Origin: Chitinophagaceae bacterium UBA3430 | GTDB lineage: Bacteria; Bacteroidota; Bacteroidia; Chitinophagales; Chitinophagaceae | Direction: 5' to 3' | DNA: 8,285 bases | Assembly: GCA_002378975.1 (NCBI GenBank) | Contig: DFST01000043.1 | Location: forward strand, 1-8,285 | Part shown: positions 1-6,690 of the stretch, piece by piece | Layout: the number at the start of each line of letters is the position of its first letter | How positions within the stretch are numbered: the first letter of the stretch is position 1 | The notes under the pieces: generated by a model | Database searches by the model: none | Told to the model about the DNA's origin: nothing | What the model saw: only the letters and a program-made list of their open reading frames with translations | Position numbers and translations under genes: made by a program

Positions 1-1064
1 CCGTGCGGCTGAAACCAAGCGATCAATTTGGATGCGATCGGTTGACAAGCACGGATCGAGGCCGCACATTTAGCCGGATTGTGTGCAAAATCATCGATCA
101 CCCACACGCCATTTTTTTGTCCAAGTACCTGATGCCGACGATAAATCCCTTCATAATCGCGCAAGGCATCGGAAGTGGTCTCCAGCGGAACACCAATCAG
201 ATGCGCCACGGTTGCTGCAGCCAGCGCATTTTCCATATTGTGCTTTCCTACTTGATTCAACACAAACGGCACCTGGTTGATCCGAAACTGGATCTGCAGA
301 CCGGATTGATTGAAATCAGTGGCCACATAGGCCGTGTTTGACGAAGGGACGTTGGAAAAATCACGATCGGCGCTGAGCGATAAGGAACCGGTCAACGCAT
401 AGCTTCGATTCGTGCTAAACTGATTGCTCTGATCTCGAAAAATGGTGAACAGGCGCACCAGTTCGTCCAATTCCTGGTGATCTTTATCAATGTTCAGCAA
501 TACCCCGATCTCCGGATGATAATGCACGATCGACCCATCACTTTCATCCGCTTCGATGATCAGCCAATCTCCGGTTCCGACCTCTGCATTCCCAATTTTT
601 CCCTGATTGATCAAACGTGTAAGTCCGGCGCCACTGATGATGCCGGGGCCATAACCAGCCCGCTCCAGAATGGAAAACAACATCGCGCTGGTGGTACTCT
701 TACCGCTGGTACCCGCCACCGCGATGGTCTTTCGACTGGCGGCGATCATGGCCAGCAGATCGGATCGATGCAAAATGGGCAACTGTCGTTGTTTCGCAAG
801 TTGAACCTCCGGTACACTGTCTTCCACCGCCGTAGAAACAATGATGCAATCGACCTGCTCGTTGATGCCGGAGCCGTCCTGTTGAAAGCAATGAATGCCC
901 ATCGCTTCCAACTTGTCGCGAATCTCACTGGAGTTGGCAAAAAGCCGATCGCTGCCGCGAACAGATCGACCCGTGCCCTGCAGGTATTGAGCTAAGGCAC
1001 TCATGCCACTGCCGGCTATGCCGATAAAAAAAGGGTTTCGAATGGAGGTAAGGGAAATAGACAC
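1..1064 (-). CDS. MurC-like Mur ligase (UDP-N-acetylmuramate--amino acid/peptide ligase family), 3' end cut by window edge
   Basis: ATP-dependent ligase of the Mur family, which joins an amino acid or peptide to UDP-MurNAc in the cytoplasm. 354 residues are visible. In order I see an N-terminal Rossmann-like domain with GIAGSGMSAL (residues 15-24), a P-loop AGTSGKSTT (117-125), EADESDGS (171-178), NIDKDH (191-196), GKHNMENAL (273-281), an RR pair at 310-311, and DDFAHNP (325-331) opening the C-terminal domain, which is cut off after FQPH. EADESD and the order of motifs match MurC, whereas DDFAH resembles Mpl. The P-loop has Ser where MurC and Mpl normally have His (GTHGKT), so I call the family but not the exact substrate. 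No in-frame ATG exists; GTG at 1064 is the best start, with TTG at 1079 as alternative. It follows a terminator, so it probably has its own promoter. It is not next to other cell-wall genes here, which suits a paralogue or recycling enzyme better than the dcw-cluster murC. Confidence 0.85.
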   Translation of the reverse strand, partial: MSISLTSIRNPFFIGIAGSGMSALAQYLQGTGRSVRGSDRLFANSSEIRDKLEAMGIHCFQQDGSGINEQVDCIIVSTAVEDSVPEVQLAKQRQLPILHRSDLLAMIAASRKTIAVAGTSGKSTTSAMLFSILERAGYGPGIISGAGLTRLINQGKIGNAEVGTGDWLIIEADESDGSIVHYHPEIGVLLNIDKDHQELDELVRLFTIFRDQSNQFSTNRSYALTGSLSLSADRDFSNVPSSNTAYVATDFNQSGLQIQFRINQVPFVLNQVGKHNMENALAAATVAHLIGVPLETTSDALRDYEGIYRRHQVLGQKNGVWVIDDFAHNPAKCAASIRACQPIASKLIAWFQPH

Positions 1065-1099
1065 GTTGCAATTTATCAAATAACAACGCTGAATGAGGC

Positions 1100-1126
1100 A
1101 AAAAAAATCCCGACACTAAGTCGGGA
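1100..1126 (-). terminator. Rho-independent terminator of the DsbA-like gene
   Basis: A perfect 7-bp stem, TCCCGAC (1108-1114) and GTCGGGA (1120-1126), encloses a 5-nt loop. Eight A residues at 1100-1107 on the plus strand become a U8 tail on the minus-strand transcript. It lies 6 bp past the stop codon of the DsbA-like gene and upstream of the Mur ligase start, so it should end the first transcript and separate the two genes. Confidence 0.9.
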
Positions 1127-1132
1127 GATAAA

Positions 1133-1795
1133 TTATGCTTTTTGCTTTTGCTTAGCGGAAGCGGTAGACTTTGAGGAGGCTCTGCCCGATGACTTCTCTG
1201 CAGGTCTGGATGCCGTTACCTTGGGAGCGACCTTGACCGGAGTCTTGGACTTGGACTTGGATTTACGAATGGCTTTGTCGATTGCCTCGCTCAGGTTGGC
1301 AAAGGTTGGCTTGCCGGAGAAAACTTCCTCATTAATGAAGAAAGCAGGCAATTCTTTTACTCCACGACTGTGCCCCTCTTTGAGGTCATCCTGGATCTGC
1401 CATCCGTAAACACCATTTACCAGATCATCCAAGAACTTCTTGTTCTTGACGCCGGCCTCTTTGCTATAAAGCTTCAAACTAGTAGTTCCGAGATTACGTC
1501 GGTTGTTGAACAGCACGCAATGCATTTCCCAAAATTTTCCTTCCTGTGCAGCCGCCACAGCCGATTCGCTGGCCTTCAGGCTACGTTGATGAATCAAAGT
1601 CAACGGGAAATGCCGAAACTGAAACCGAATCTTACCATCATATTCCTCCAACAATTGCTTAACCACCTCATTGACTTTGGCACACTCCTCATTTTCGTAT
1701 TCCCCAAATTCAACCAAGGTTACCGGTGCATCCTTCTTGCCCACGAAGATCTCGCGTGGCTCGATTATGATAATGTCGTCTTTTTTAAATGCCAT
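1133..1795 (-). CDS. DsbA-family thioredoxin-fold protein with degenerate NxxC active site and Lys/Ser-rich tail
   Basis: 220 residues. The body (about 14-175) has the DsbA / Thioredoxin_4 layout: APVTLVEFGEY (23-33) leads to the usual CxxC position, followed by a helical insert (about 65-145) and ELPAFFINEE (148-157), where Pro150 fits the conserved cis-proline. In typical relatives the text after EFGDY is C-P-x-C; here it is Asn35-Glu-Glu-Cys38, so the nucleophilic first cysteine is missing and only the second remains. A normal dithiol oxidase or isomerase reaction is therefore unlikely; a monothiol, glutathione-linked or purely binding role is possible. No signal peptide or membrane segment is visible, so it is probably cytoplasmic. 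Residues 177-220 are a low-complexity tail rich in Lys, Ser, Ala and Pro, likely disordered and basic. The ATG at 1795 is the only sensible start. The gene ends at a strong terminator and lies 209 bp downstream of clpB in the same direction; a functional link to ClpB is not shown. Confidence 0.8.
   Translation of the reverse strand: MAFKKDDIIIIEPREIFVGKKDAPVTLVEFGEYENEECAKVNEVVKQLLEEYDGKIRFQFRHFPLTLIHQRSLKASESAVAAAQEGKFWEMHCVLFNNRRNLGTTSLKLYSKEAGVKNKKFLDDLVNGVYGWQIQDDLKEGHSRGVKELPAFFINEEVFSGKPTFANLSEAIDKAIRKSKSKSKTPVKVAPKVTASRPAEKSSGRASSKSTASAKQKQKA
1244..1261 (-). repeat. Short in-frame hexanucleotide tandem repeat in the DsbA-like tail
   Basis: CTTGGA occurs three times in a row on the plus strand. 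On the coding strand it gives the Lys-Ser alternation at the start of the basic tail (KSKSKS, near residues 178-184). Gain or loss of a unit would keep the frame and change only tail length. Confidence 0.7.
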
Positions 1796-1810
1796 GATTT
1801 TTTCTGTTTA

Positions 1811-1837
1811 CCCTTTTTTGACAAAAAGGGATTTTTT
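1811..1837 (+). other. Hairpin with T-tract in the leader of the DsbA-like gene
   Basis: CCCTTTTT (1811-1818) and AAAAAGGG (1823-1830) form an 8-bp inverted repeat with a 4-nt loop, followed by ATTTTTT on the plus strand. Read on the plus strand it looks like a weak intrinsic terminator, yet no plus-strand gene precedes it. Read on the minus strand it is a leader hairpin ending about 15 nt before the start codon of the DsbA-like gene, with no U-tract after it. Role unknown; terminator for antisense transcription or a leader structure are the two options. Confidence 0.45.
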
Positions 1838-1845
1838 GTAAAACA

Positions 1846-1891
1846 CGAAACCGAGGGAATTGTTCACGCAAACAGCTGTTTGTCGGTTTCG
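1846..1891. repeat. Nested inverted repeat in the clpB / DsbA-like intergenic region
   Basis: Outer arms CGAAACCGA (1846-1854) and TCGGTTTCG (1883-1891) are a perfect 9-bp inverted repeat. Just inside the right arm lies a perfect 14-bp palindrome, CAAACAGCTGTTTG (1869-1882). The 209-bp gap (1796-2004) otherwise shows no gene. On the minus strand the element sits about 50-95 nt upstream of the DsbA-like start and about 115 nt past the clpB stop. It could be an operator for a dimeric regulator, a folded 5' leader, or an end-of-transcript structure for clpB; no U-tract directly follows it on the minus strand. Confidence 0.6.
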
Positions 1892-2004
1892 GGCTGAAGA
1901 TAATGTTTTTTGAATGCCAGCCAAGTCTCGAGAAGACTGATTTTGAATACCCATTACATATGATTGTTTTTCAGCTGATTATACTGCTTAATAAAACGTG
2001 AAAA

Positions 2005-4620
2005 TCACTGATGAAGCACCTTTTCTGCGGGTTCATTTCGGAACACCACGGTTTGATCAAAGACGTCCACCAACACCGGTTGGGTGCGGTCCACCTCTCC
2101 GGCCAGGATCTTCTTGCTCAGGGGGTTCACGATCTGTTTTTGGATCAGTCGTTTCAAGGGACGGGCACCAAATTGAGGGTCGAATCCCTGCTCACTCAAG
2201 TAAGCCAGTGCATAGTCGCTGAAATGGAGCTGGATGCCAGATTCAGCCAGCAACTTCGACAAGCCCTGCATTTGAATCTTGACGATCCCCTTGATCTCGG
2301 ATTTCAGCAGTGGCTGAAACAAAATGATCTCATCAACCCGATTCAGAAATTCGGGACGAACGGTTTGGCGCAAAAGTCCCATCACTTCCAGGCGGGTTCG
2401 GTCCATCACTTCTCCCACCGACTTCTCCTCAATGCGATCGAACGCTTCCATGATCAAATGACTACCCAGATTGCTGGTCATAATGATGATCGTATTCTTG
2501 AAATTGACCACACGTCCTTTATTGTCGGTCAGCCTGCCGTCATCCAATACCTGCAACAACACGTTCCACACATCCGGGTGTGCTTTTTCGATCTCATCCA
2601 ACAAAACCACACTGTAAGGTTTACGACGAACGGCTTCCGTGAGCTGCCCGCCCTCTTCGTATCCTACATAACCGGGAGGAGCACCGACCAAACGAGAAAC
2701 GGTATGCTTCTCCTGATATTCACTCATGTCGATGCGGGTCATCAAACTTTCATCATCAAATAAATACGCAGCCAATGCCTTTGCCAATTCCGTCTTGCCC
2801 ACACCGGTCGTACCCAAGAAGATGAACGATCCAATGGGACGTTTCGGGTCTTGCAGTCCCGCCCGACTGCGTCGGATCGCGTCGGCCACGGCCGTGATCG
2901 CTTCTTCTTGTCCTACGACCCGCTCGTGCAAATGCGCTTCCAATTGCAACAGTTTCTCACGTTCACTCTGCAACATTTTCGCCACCGGAATGCCGGTAGC
3001 CTTGGCCACACTCTCGGCGATATCCTCCGCATCAACCTCCTCTTTCAAAAGTCTTTTTTCGGCCGATTGCTCCAGTTGATCAGTCAGTTCCAAGATCCGC
3101 TTTTCCTGCTCCTTTATCTTTCCGTAACGGATCTCAGCCACCTCGCCATAGTTTCCCTCGCGCTCGGCGCGCTCGGCCTGCAAGCGAAGTGTTTCGATGG
3201 ACTGTTTGGCCTCTTGGATCAAATCCACCTGCTCTTTTTCCATCTTCCATTTTGCCTTGAGGGTATCGCGCATCACAACCAGGTTGGCAATCTCCGTTTG
3301 TAACTCCTTTAGCTTCACCTCGTCATTCTCCCGTTTGATGGCCTCCCGCTCGATTTCAAGCTGACGTATCTGTCGCTCCAACGTATCCAATTCCTCCGGC
3401 ATGGAATTCATTTCCAAACGAAGCTTGGCGGCACTTTCATCGATCAAGTCGATGGCTTTATCGGGAAGGAAACGATCGGTGATGTATCGGGTCGACAATT
3501 CCACCGCGGCAATGATGGCTTCATCCTTGATACGCACATGGTGGTGTGTTTCATAGCGATCCTTCAACCCGCGCAGGATGGAGATCGCATCTTCCATGGA
3601 AGGCTCGTCGATCATCACTTTCTGAAAACGACGTTCGAGCGCTTTATCCTTTTCAAAATATTTTTGATACTCATTCAGTGTCGTCGCGCCAACGGCCCGC
3701 AATTCTCCCCGAGCCAAGGCTGGTTTAAGAATATTGGCTGCATCCATTGCCCCTTCGCCCCCACCGGCACCCACCAGCGTGTGGATCTCGTCGATAAACA
3801 GAATAATGCTACCATCACTATCGGCCACTTCTTTCACAACCGATTTCAAGCGCTCTTCAAATTCACCCTTGTATTTCGCACCGGCAATGAGTTGTCCCAT
3901 GTCGAGCGCATAGATGATCTTGGAACGGAGATTATCCGGCACGTCGCCACTAACGATCCGATGTGCAATGCCTTCCGCAATGGCCGTTTTACCCACGCCG
4001 GGTTCACCAACCAGGATCGGATTGTTCTTCGTGCGCCGCGAGAGAATGTGTAAAGTCCGACGTATCTCCTCATCGCGGCCGATCACCGGATCCAACTTAC
4101 CCTGCCGGGCAAACTCGTTCAAATTTTTAGCGTATTTATTGAGCGCATTGTATTCGGATTGCTGCGTAGCCGACGTTACCTTTTCACCCTTACGCAACTC
4201 CTTGATGGATTTGATCAGGTCGGATTCATTCAGTCCCGCGTTCTTCAGCAACGTGGCCGTGGGATCATTGCCTTGAAGCAGCGCCAAGAGTAAATGTTCG
4301 GGCGTGACGAATTCGTCGCCAAATTGAGTCAGCACAGCGCCTGCCCGCAACACCAATTGGTTCGCTTCCCGGCTGATTTGCTGGCCTGCCTCCCCGGAAG
4401 TTTTGGGGAGCTTCGCGACCAACTCATCCAGCTTGGTAGCTACTACTCCGGTGGTTACGTTGTTCTTTTTCAACAGATAGGTGACCGTAGTGTCCTCTTG
4501 GCTTAATAGCGCCTTGAGTATATGGGCGGTTTCGATGTTGGGGCACTGGGCATTGAATGCCAGTTGCTGGGCCTGCTGCACCGCTTCTGCTGCTTTGATG
4601 GTATAATTGCTTAAGTTCAT
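2005..4620 (-). CDS. clpB: ATP-dependent protein disaggregase ClpB
   Basis: Hexameric AAA+ chaperone that threads aggregated proteins through its pore, normally with DnaK/DnaJ, in the cytoplasm. 871 residues, a full length for the family. Order: double Clp_N domain (1 to about 145); first ATPase domain with Walker A GEPGVGKT (205-212), pore loop KYKG (249-252), Walker B ILFIDEIH (273-280) and arginine-finger region LERR (328-331); long charged coiled-coil middle domain (about 405-525) that marks ClpB rather than ClpA or ClpX; second ATPase domain with Walker A GTTGVGKT (603-610), pore loop GYVGY (650-654), Walker B VVLLDEIEKAH (671-681), sensor 1 TSN (715-717) and sensor 2 GAR (818-820). All catalytic motifs look intact. 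Start ATG at 4620 gives the expected MNLSNYTIKA N-terminus. It is divergent from the serine hydrolase with 65 bp between start codons; a 20-bp tandem repeat in that gap is a candidate control site. No CIRCE-type inverted repeat is visible there. Confidence 0.98.
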   Translation of the reverse strand: MNLSNYTIKAAEAVQQAQQLAFNAQCPNIETAHILKALLSQEDTTVTYLLKKNNVTTGVVATKLDELVAKLPKTSGEAGQQISREANQLVLRAGAVLTQFGDEFVTPEHLLLALLQGNDPTATLLKNAGLNESDLIKSIKELRKGEKVTSATQQSEYNALNKYAKNLNEFARQGKLDPVIGRDEEIRRTLHILSRRTKNNPILVGEPGVGKTAIAEGIAHRIVSGDVPDNLRSKIIYALDMGQLIAGAKYKGEFEERLKSVVKEVADSDGSIILFIDEIHTLVGAGGGEGAMDAANILKPALARGELRAVGATTLNEYQKYFEKDKALERRFQKVMIDEPSMEDAISILRGLKDRYETHHHVRIKDEAIIAAVELSTRYITDRFLPDKAIDLIDESAAKLRLEMNSMPEELDTLERQIRQLEIEREAIKRENDEVKLKELQTEIANLVVMRDTLKAKWKMEKEQVDLIQEAKQSIETLRLQAERAEREGNYGEVAEIRYGKIKEQEKRILELTDQLEQSAEKRLLKEEVDAEDIAESVAKATGIPVAKMLQSEREKLLQLEAHLHERVVGQEEAITAVADAIRRSRAGLQDPKRPIGSFIFLGTTGVGKTELAKALAAYLFDDESLMTRIDMSEYQEKHTVSRLVGAPPGYVGYEEGGQLTEAVRRKPYSVVLLDEIEKAHPDVWNVLLQVLDDGRLTDNKGRVVNFKNTIIIMTSNLGSHLIMEAFDRIEEKSVGEVMDRTRLEVMGLLRQTVRPEFLNRVDEIILFQPLLKSEIKGIVKIQMQGLSKLLAESGIQLHFSDYALAYLSEQGFDPQFGARPLKRLIQKQIVNPLSKKILAGEVDRTQPVLVDVFDQTVVFRNEPAEKVLHQ

Positions 4621-4635
4621 ATCGCATTAATTTTG
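4607..4635 (+). promoter_or_regulatory. Putative Bacteroidota sigma-A promoter for the serine hydrolase-queG unit
   Basis: TAATTTTG at 4628-4635 matches the Bacteroidota -7 consensus TAnnTTTG exactly. A TTG at 4607-4609, 18 bp upstream, could serve as the -33 element; the usual spacing is about 19-21, so this half is weaker. It would place the transcript start near 4642, about 44 nt before the ATG at 4686. The -33 half lies inside the first codons of divergent clpB. Position and match are seen; activity is inferred. Confidence 0.45.
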
Positions 4636-4639
4636 TACT

Positions 4640-4679
4640 AAACCAATCGCTCAAACCCCAATCCAATCCCGCAAACCCC
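4640..4679. repeat. Two adjacent 20-bp tandem repeat units between clpB and the divergent hydrolase gene
   Basis: Units 4640-4659 and 4660-4679 agree at 17 of 20 positions. Both carry CCAATC (4643-4648, 4663-4668) and CAAACCCC (4652-4659, 4672-4679) at exactly 20-bp spacing, close to two helical turns. On the clpB strand each unit contains GGGGTTTG followed by GATTGG. The units lie 20-59 bp upstream of the clpB start codon and overlap the predicted start of the opposite transcript, so a tandem protein-binding site is plausible. The repeat is directly visible; the function is inferred. Confidence 0.65.
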
Positions 4680-4685
4680 GTAACT

Positions 4686-5735
4686 ATGTCAGTTTCTCGT
4701 GTACTGCGCTGCCCAGTAGTCATCTTTTTCTTCATGCACCTGCTAGTATTTCAGGTTGCGCTGGCCCAACCCAACTGGGATAACCTGTCGGCCAAAATCG
4801 ACAACAACCAAAAAAAGCTAGGAAACGACGTGGTGGTACTGATCTGGAACAAAGATTCCCTGATCTTCAAAAAGGAATTGGGTGATTTCAATACGAAAAC
4901 ACAAGTGCCGATTGCCAGCTGCAGCAAATGGCTGACCGCCGCACTGACCATGAAAATGGTGGAAGAAGGCAAGATCAGTTTGGACGACCCAGTCGTCAAT
5001 TACTTGCCCGAGTTTGGCAAATACTTTAAAAACTACGTCACGATCCGGCAGTGTCTTAGCCATACAACGGGCATTACCGACGAAGACCGCCTGCTGAAAC
5101 GCCTGGCCGATCGACGGAAATTTGAATCGCTGCAAGAAGAAGTAGATGAGATGGCCGCTCGAAAAATTCGGGTCAATCCCGGTACGGATTTTTGGTATGG
5201 CAATGTGGGACTGAATGTGCTTGGACGTGTACTGGAAGTAGTCAGCAAGAAAAAATTTGACGTACTGATCAAGACCAAACTCTTGAATCCGATCGGCATG
5301 CGTCGTACCACCTTCACCAACCTCAATGGCGGATTGATCAACCCATCGGGAGGTGCGCTCTCCAATGCAGACGACTATATGCGCTTTCAGGTCATGCTAT
5401 TGAACAATGGCAAAGTAAATGGAGTACAATTCCTGAGTCCGGAATCGATCGAGGAAATGCGTAAGATTCAGACAGAAGGCTTGCCGATTCGATACGCCCC
5501 CAAAGCCGCCGAAAGATTTCAATATGCTTCCGGCGCCTGGGTAATCGAAGGAAAAAACGGTGTGGCCGATGCGCTCACCAGTCCTGGTTTGTTTGGAACC
5601 TGGCCGGTCGTCGACTATTGCAATGGATATGCGAGTTTGGTGCTGGTCAAAACACTGCTGTCGGAGGAAAAAGCAGAGGTTCATGCGGAGATCCGTCAAC
5701 TGATCCTTCAACAGCTTCTTAACTCCTGCAAATAG
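4686..5735 (+). CDS. Exported serine hydrolase of the beta-lactamase / penicillin-binding protein fold (S12 type)
   Basis: 349 residues. The N-terminus is a typical Sec signal peptide: hydrophobic core about 11-26 and a likely cut after ALA (27), with no lipobox cysteine at the site, so the protein is expected in the periplasm or outside. The mature part fits the Beta-lactamase domain (class C, DD-peptidase, EstB-type esterases). The SxxK nucleophile motif is S78-C-S-K81 and the YxN motif is Y171-G-N173; LSHTTGI (124-130) is also characteristic. The third motif, usually HxG or KTG, appears as TSPGLFGTW (298-306), lacking the common His, so the substrate class cannot be told. Family members cleave or transfer esters, amides or D-peptides; resistance to beta-lactams should not be assumed. 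A putative promoter lies at 4607-4635, and queG begins 13 bp after the stop, so the two are probably co-transcribed, although their functions show no evident link. Confidence 0.88.
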   Translation: MSVSRVLRCPVVIFFFMHLLVFQVALAQPNWDNLSAKIDNNQKKLGNDVVVLIWNKDSLIFKKELGDFNTKTQVPIASCSKWLTAALTMKMVEEGKISLDDPVVNYLPEFGKYFKNYVTIRQCLSHTTGITDEDRLLKRLADRRKFESLQEEVDEMAARKIRVNPGTDFWYGNVGLNVLGRVLEVVSKKKFDVLIKTKLLNPIGMRRTTFTNLNGGLINPSGGALSNADDYMRFQVMLLNNGKVNGVQFLSPESIEEMRKIQTEGLPIRYAPKAAERFQYASGAWVIEGKNGVADALTSPGLFGTWPVVDYCNGYASLVLVKTLLSEEKAEVHAEIRQLILQQLLNSCK

Positions 5736-5748
5736 CTCAACGACCTTG

Positions 5749-6690
5749 ATGCATTCCTTCCACCATCGATCTCAACAAAGCGAGCAAATCAGAAAGATTG
5801 CGCGCACATTGGGATTTGACCAATGTGGCATTTCCAAGGCGGAAAAATTAGACGAGGACGCGCGCCGGTTGGAGCAGTGGCTAAATAATGGATACCAAGG
5901 CTCCATGCAATACATGGAACGAAATTTTGATCTGCGGGTAGACCCCACTTTACTCGTACCCGGAGCGCGTTCCGTCATTACACTCCTGTACAATTACTTT
6001 CCGGCCACCCCGGAATCTAACACCGACCTACGCATTTCGAAATATGCCTACGGACAGGATTATCACACGGTGATCCGTAATAAATTGAAAGAGTTTCTGA
6101 ACATCCTACATGATGAGATCGGAGAAGTGGTGGGTCGTGGATTTGTCGATTCGGCTCCTGTGCTCGAACGCAGCTGGGCCAAACGTAGCGGACTGGGCTG
6201 GATTGGAAAAAATGGAAACCTCATCAACAAACGACAAGGATCCTTTTTATTCATCGCTACCTTGATCACGGACCTGGAACTGGAACCCGATCCACCGGTT
6301 ACTACCGATCATTGTGGAACCTGTACCCGCTGCCTCGATGCTTGTCCGACCCAAGCGATCTTACCCGGACCCACCATCGATGGCAGCAAGTGTATTTCCT
6401 ATTTCACCATCGAGCTGAAAGAAAAACTGATTCCCACGGAGATGAAGGGAAAATTCGATGGATGGCTTTTCGGATGCGATACTTGCCAAGATGTTTGTCC
6501 CTGGAACCGATTCAGCCGACCTACGCAGGAACCTAGTTTCGCACCCATTCCCGGTGTCTTGAACTTGACGAATAGAGATTGGGAGGCGCTATCTGAGGAG
6601 ACCTTTCAGGAACTGTTTCGGGATTCGCCGATTCGTCGAACCGGCTGGGAGGGCATTCGAAGAAATTTAAAATTTCTTCAGGGAGAATAG
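5749..6690 (+). CDS. queG: Epoxyqueuosine reductase QueG
   Basis: Cobalamin-dependent, iron-sulfur enzyme that reduces epoxyqueuosine to queuosine in the wobble position of tRNAs with GUN anticodons, the last step of queuosine synthesis. 313 residues from the ATG at 5749; TTG at 5746 would add one residue. VDSAPVLER (133-141) carries the conserved Asp134 proposed as general acid, and GLGWIGKN (148-155) follows. Eight cysteines for two 4Fe-4S clusters are present: C189, C192, C195 and C199 in the first CxxCxxCxxxCP motif, then C215, C243, C246 and C250 in KCISYFTIE and CDTCQDVCPWN. The protein ends soon after the second motif and lacks the C-terminal HEAT-like extension found in longer members such as the Escherichia coli enzyme, so it is the short form. 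It follows the serine hydrolase by 13 bp and overlaps the convergent minus-strand gene by 13 bp at its end. Confidence 0.96.
   Translation: MHSFHHRSQQSEQIRKIARTLGFDQCGISKAEKLDEDARRLEQWLNNGYQGSMQYMERNFDLRVDPTLLVPGARSVITLLYNYFPATPESNTDLRISKYAYGQDYHTVIRNKLKEFLNILHDEIGEVVGRGFVDSAPVLERSWAKRSGLGWIGKNGNLINKRQGSFLFIATLITDLELEPDPPVTTDHCGTCTRCLDACPTQAILPGPTIDGSKCISYFTIELKEKLIPTEMKGKFDGWLFGCDTCQDVCPWNRFSRPTQEPSFAPIPGVLNLTNRDWEALSEETFQELFRDSPIRRTGWEGIRRNLKFLQGE
6659..6679. repeat. Perfect 21-bp odd-centred palindrome at the convergent gene ends
   Basis: GAAGAAATTT (6659-6668) and AAATTTCTTC (6670-6679) pair perfectly around one central base. It lies in the last codons of queG and reaches into the stop codon of the convergent minus-strand gene. 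As RNA it could form an AT-rich stem of about 8-9 bp from either strand, but there is no T-tract, so it is at best a weak bidirectional transcript-end structure. Confidence 0.55.

Noticed and set aside
477..995. Open frame of 172 codons on the plus strand.
   Set aside because: It lies opposite the Mur ligase, whose motifs run unbroken on the minus strand; no independent support.
1370..1897. Open frame of 175 codons on the plus strand running into the 1796-2004 gap.
   Set aside because: Mostly antisense to the DsbA-like gene, and its predicted protein matches nothing recognisable.
1924..1938. Small hairpin AGTCT / AGACT past the clpB stop as a clpB terminator.
   Set aside because: The stem is 5 bp and no T-tract follows on the minus strand.
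1908..1948. Direct repeat TTTTGAAT at 1908-1915 and 1941-1948, 33 bp apart.
   Set aside because: Only 8 bp and AT-rich; chance is likely and no other signal supports it.
2011..4276. Several long open frames on the plus strand opposite clpB (for example 2011-2763, 3538-4053).
   Set aside because: They are antisense to intact, highly conserved ClpB coding sequence, have no family resemblance, and reflect codon composition.
5746..5748. TTG start for queG.
   Set aside because: The next codon is ATG (5749), which is the more likely start and changes the protein by one residue only.
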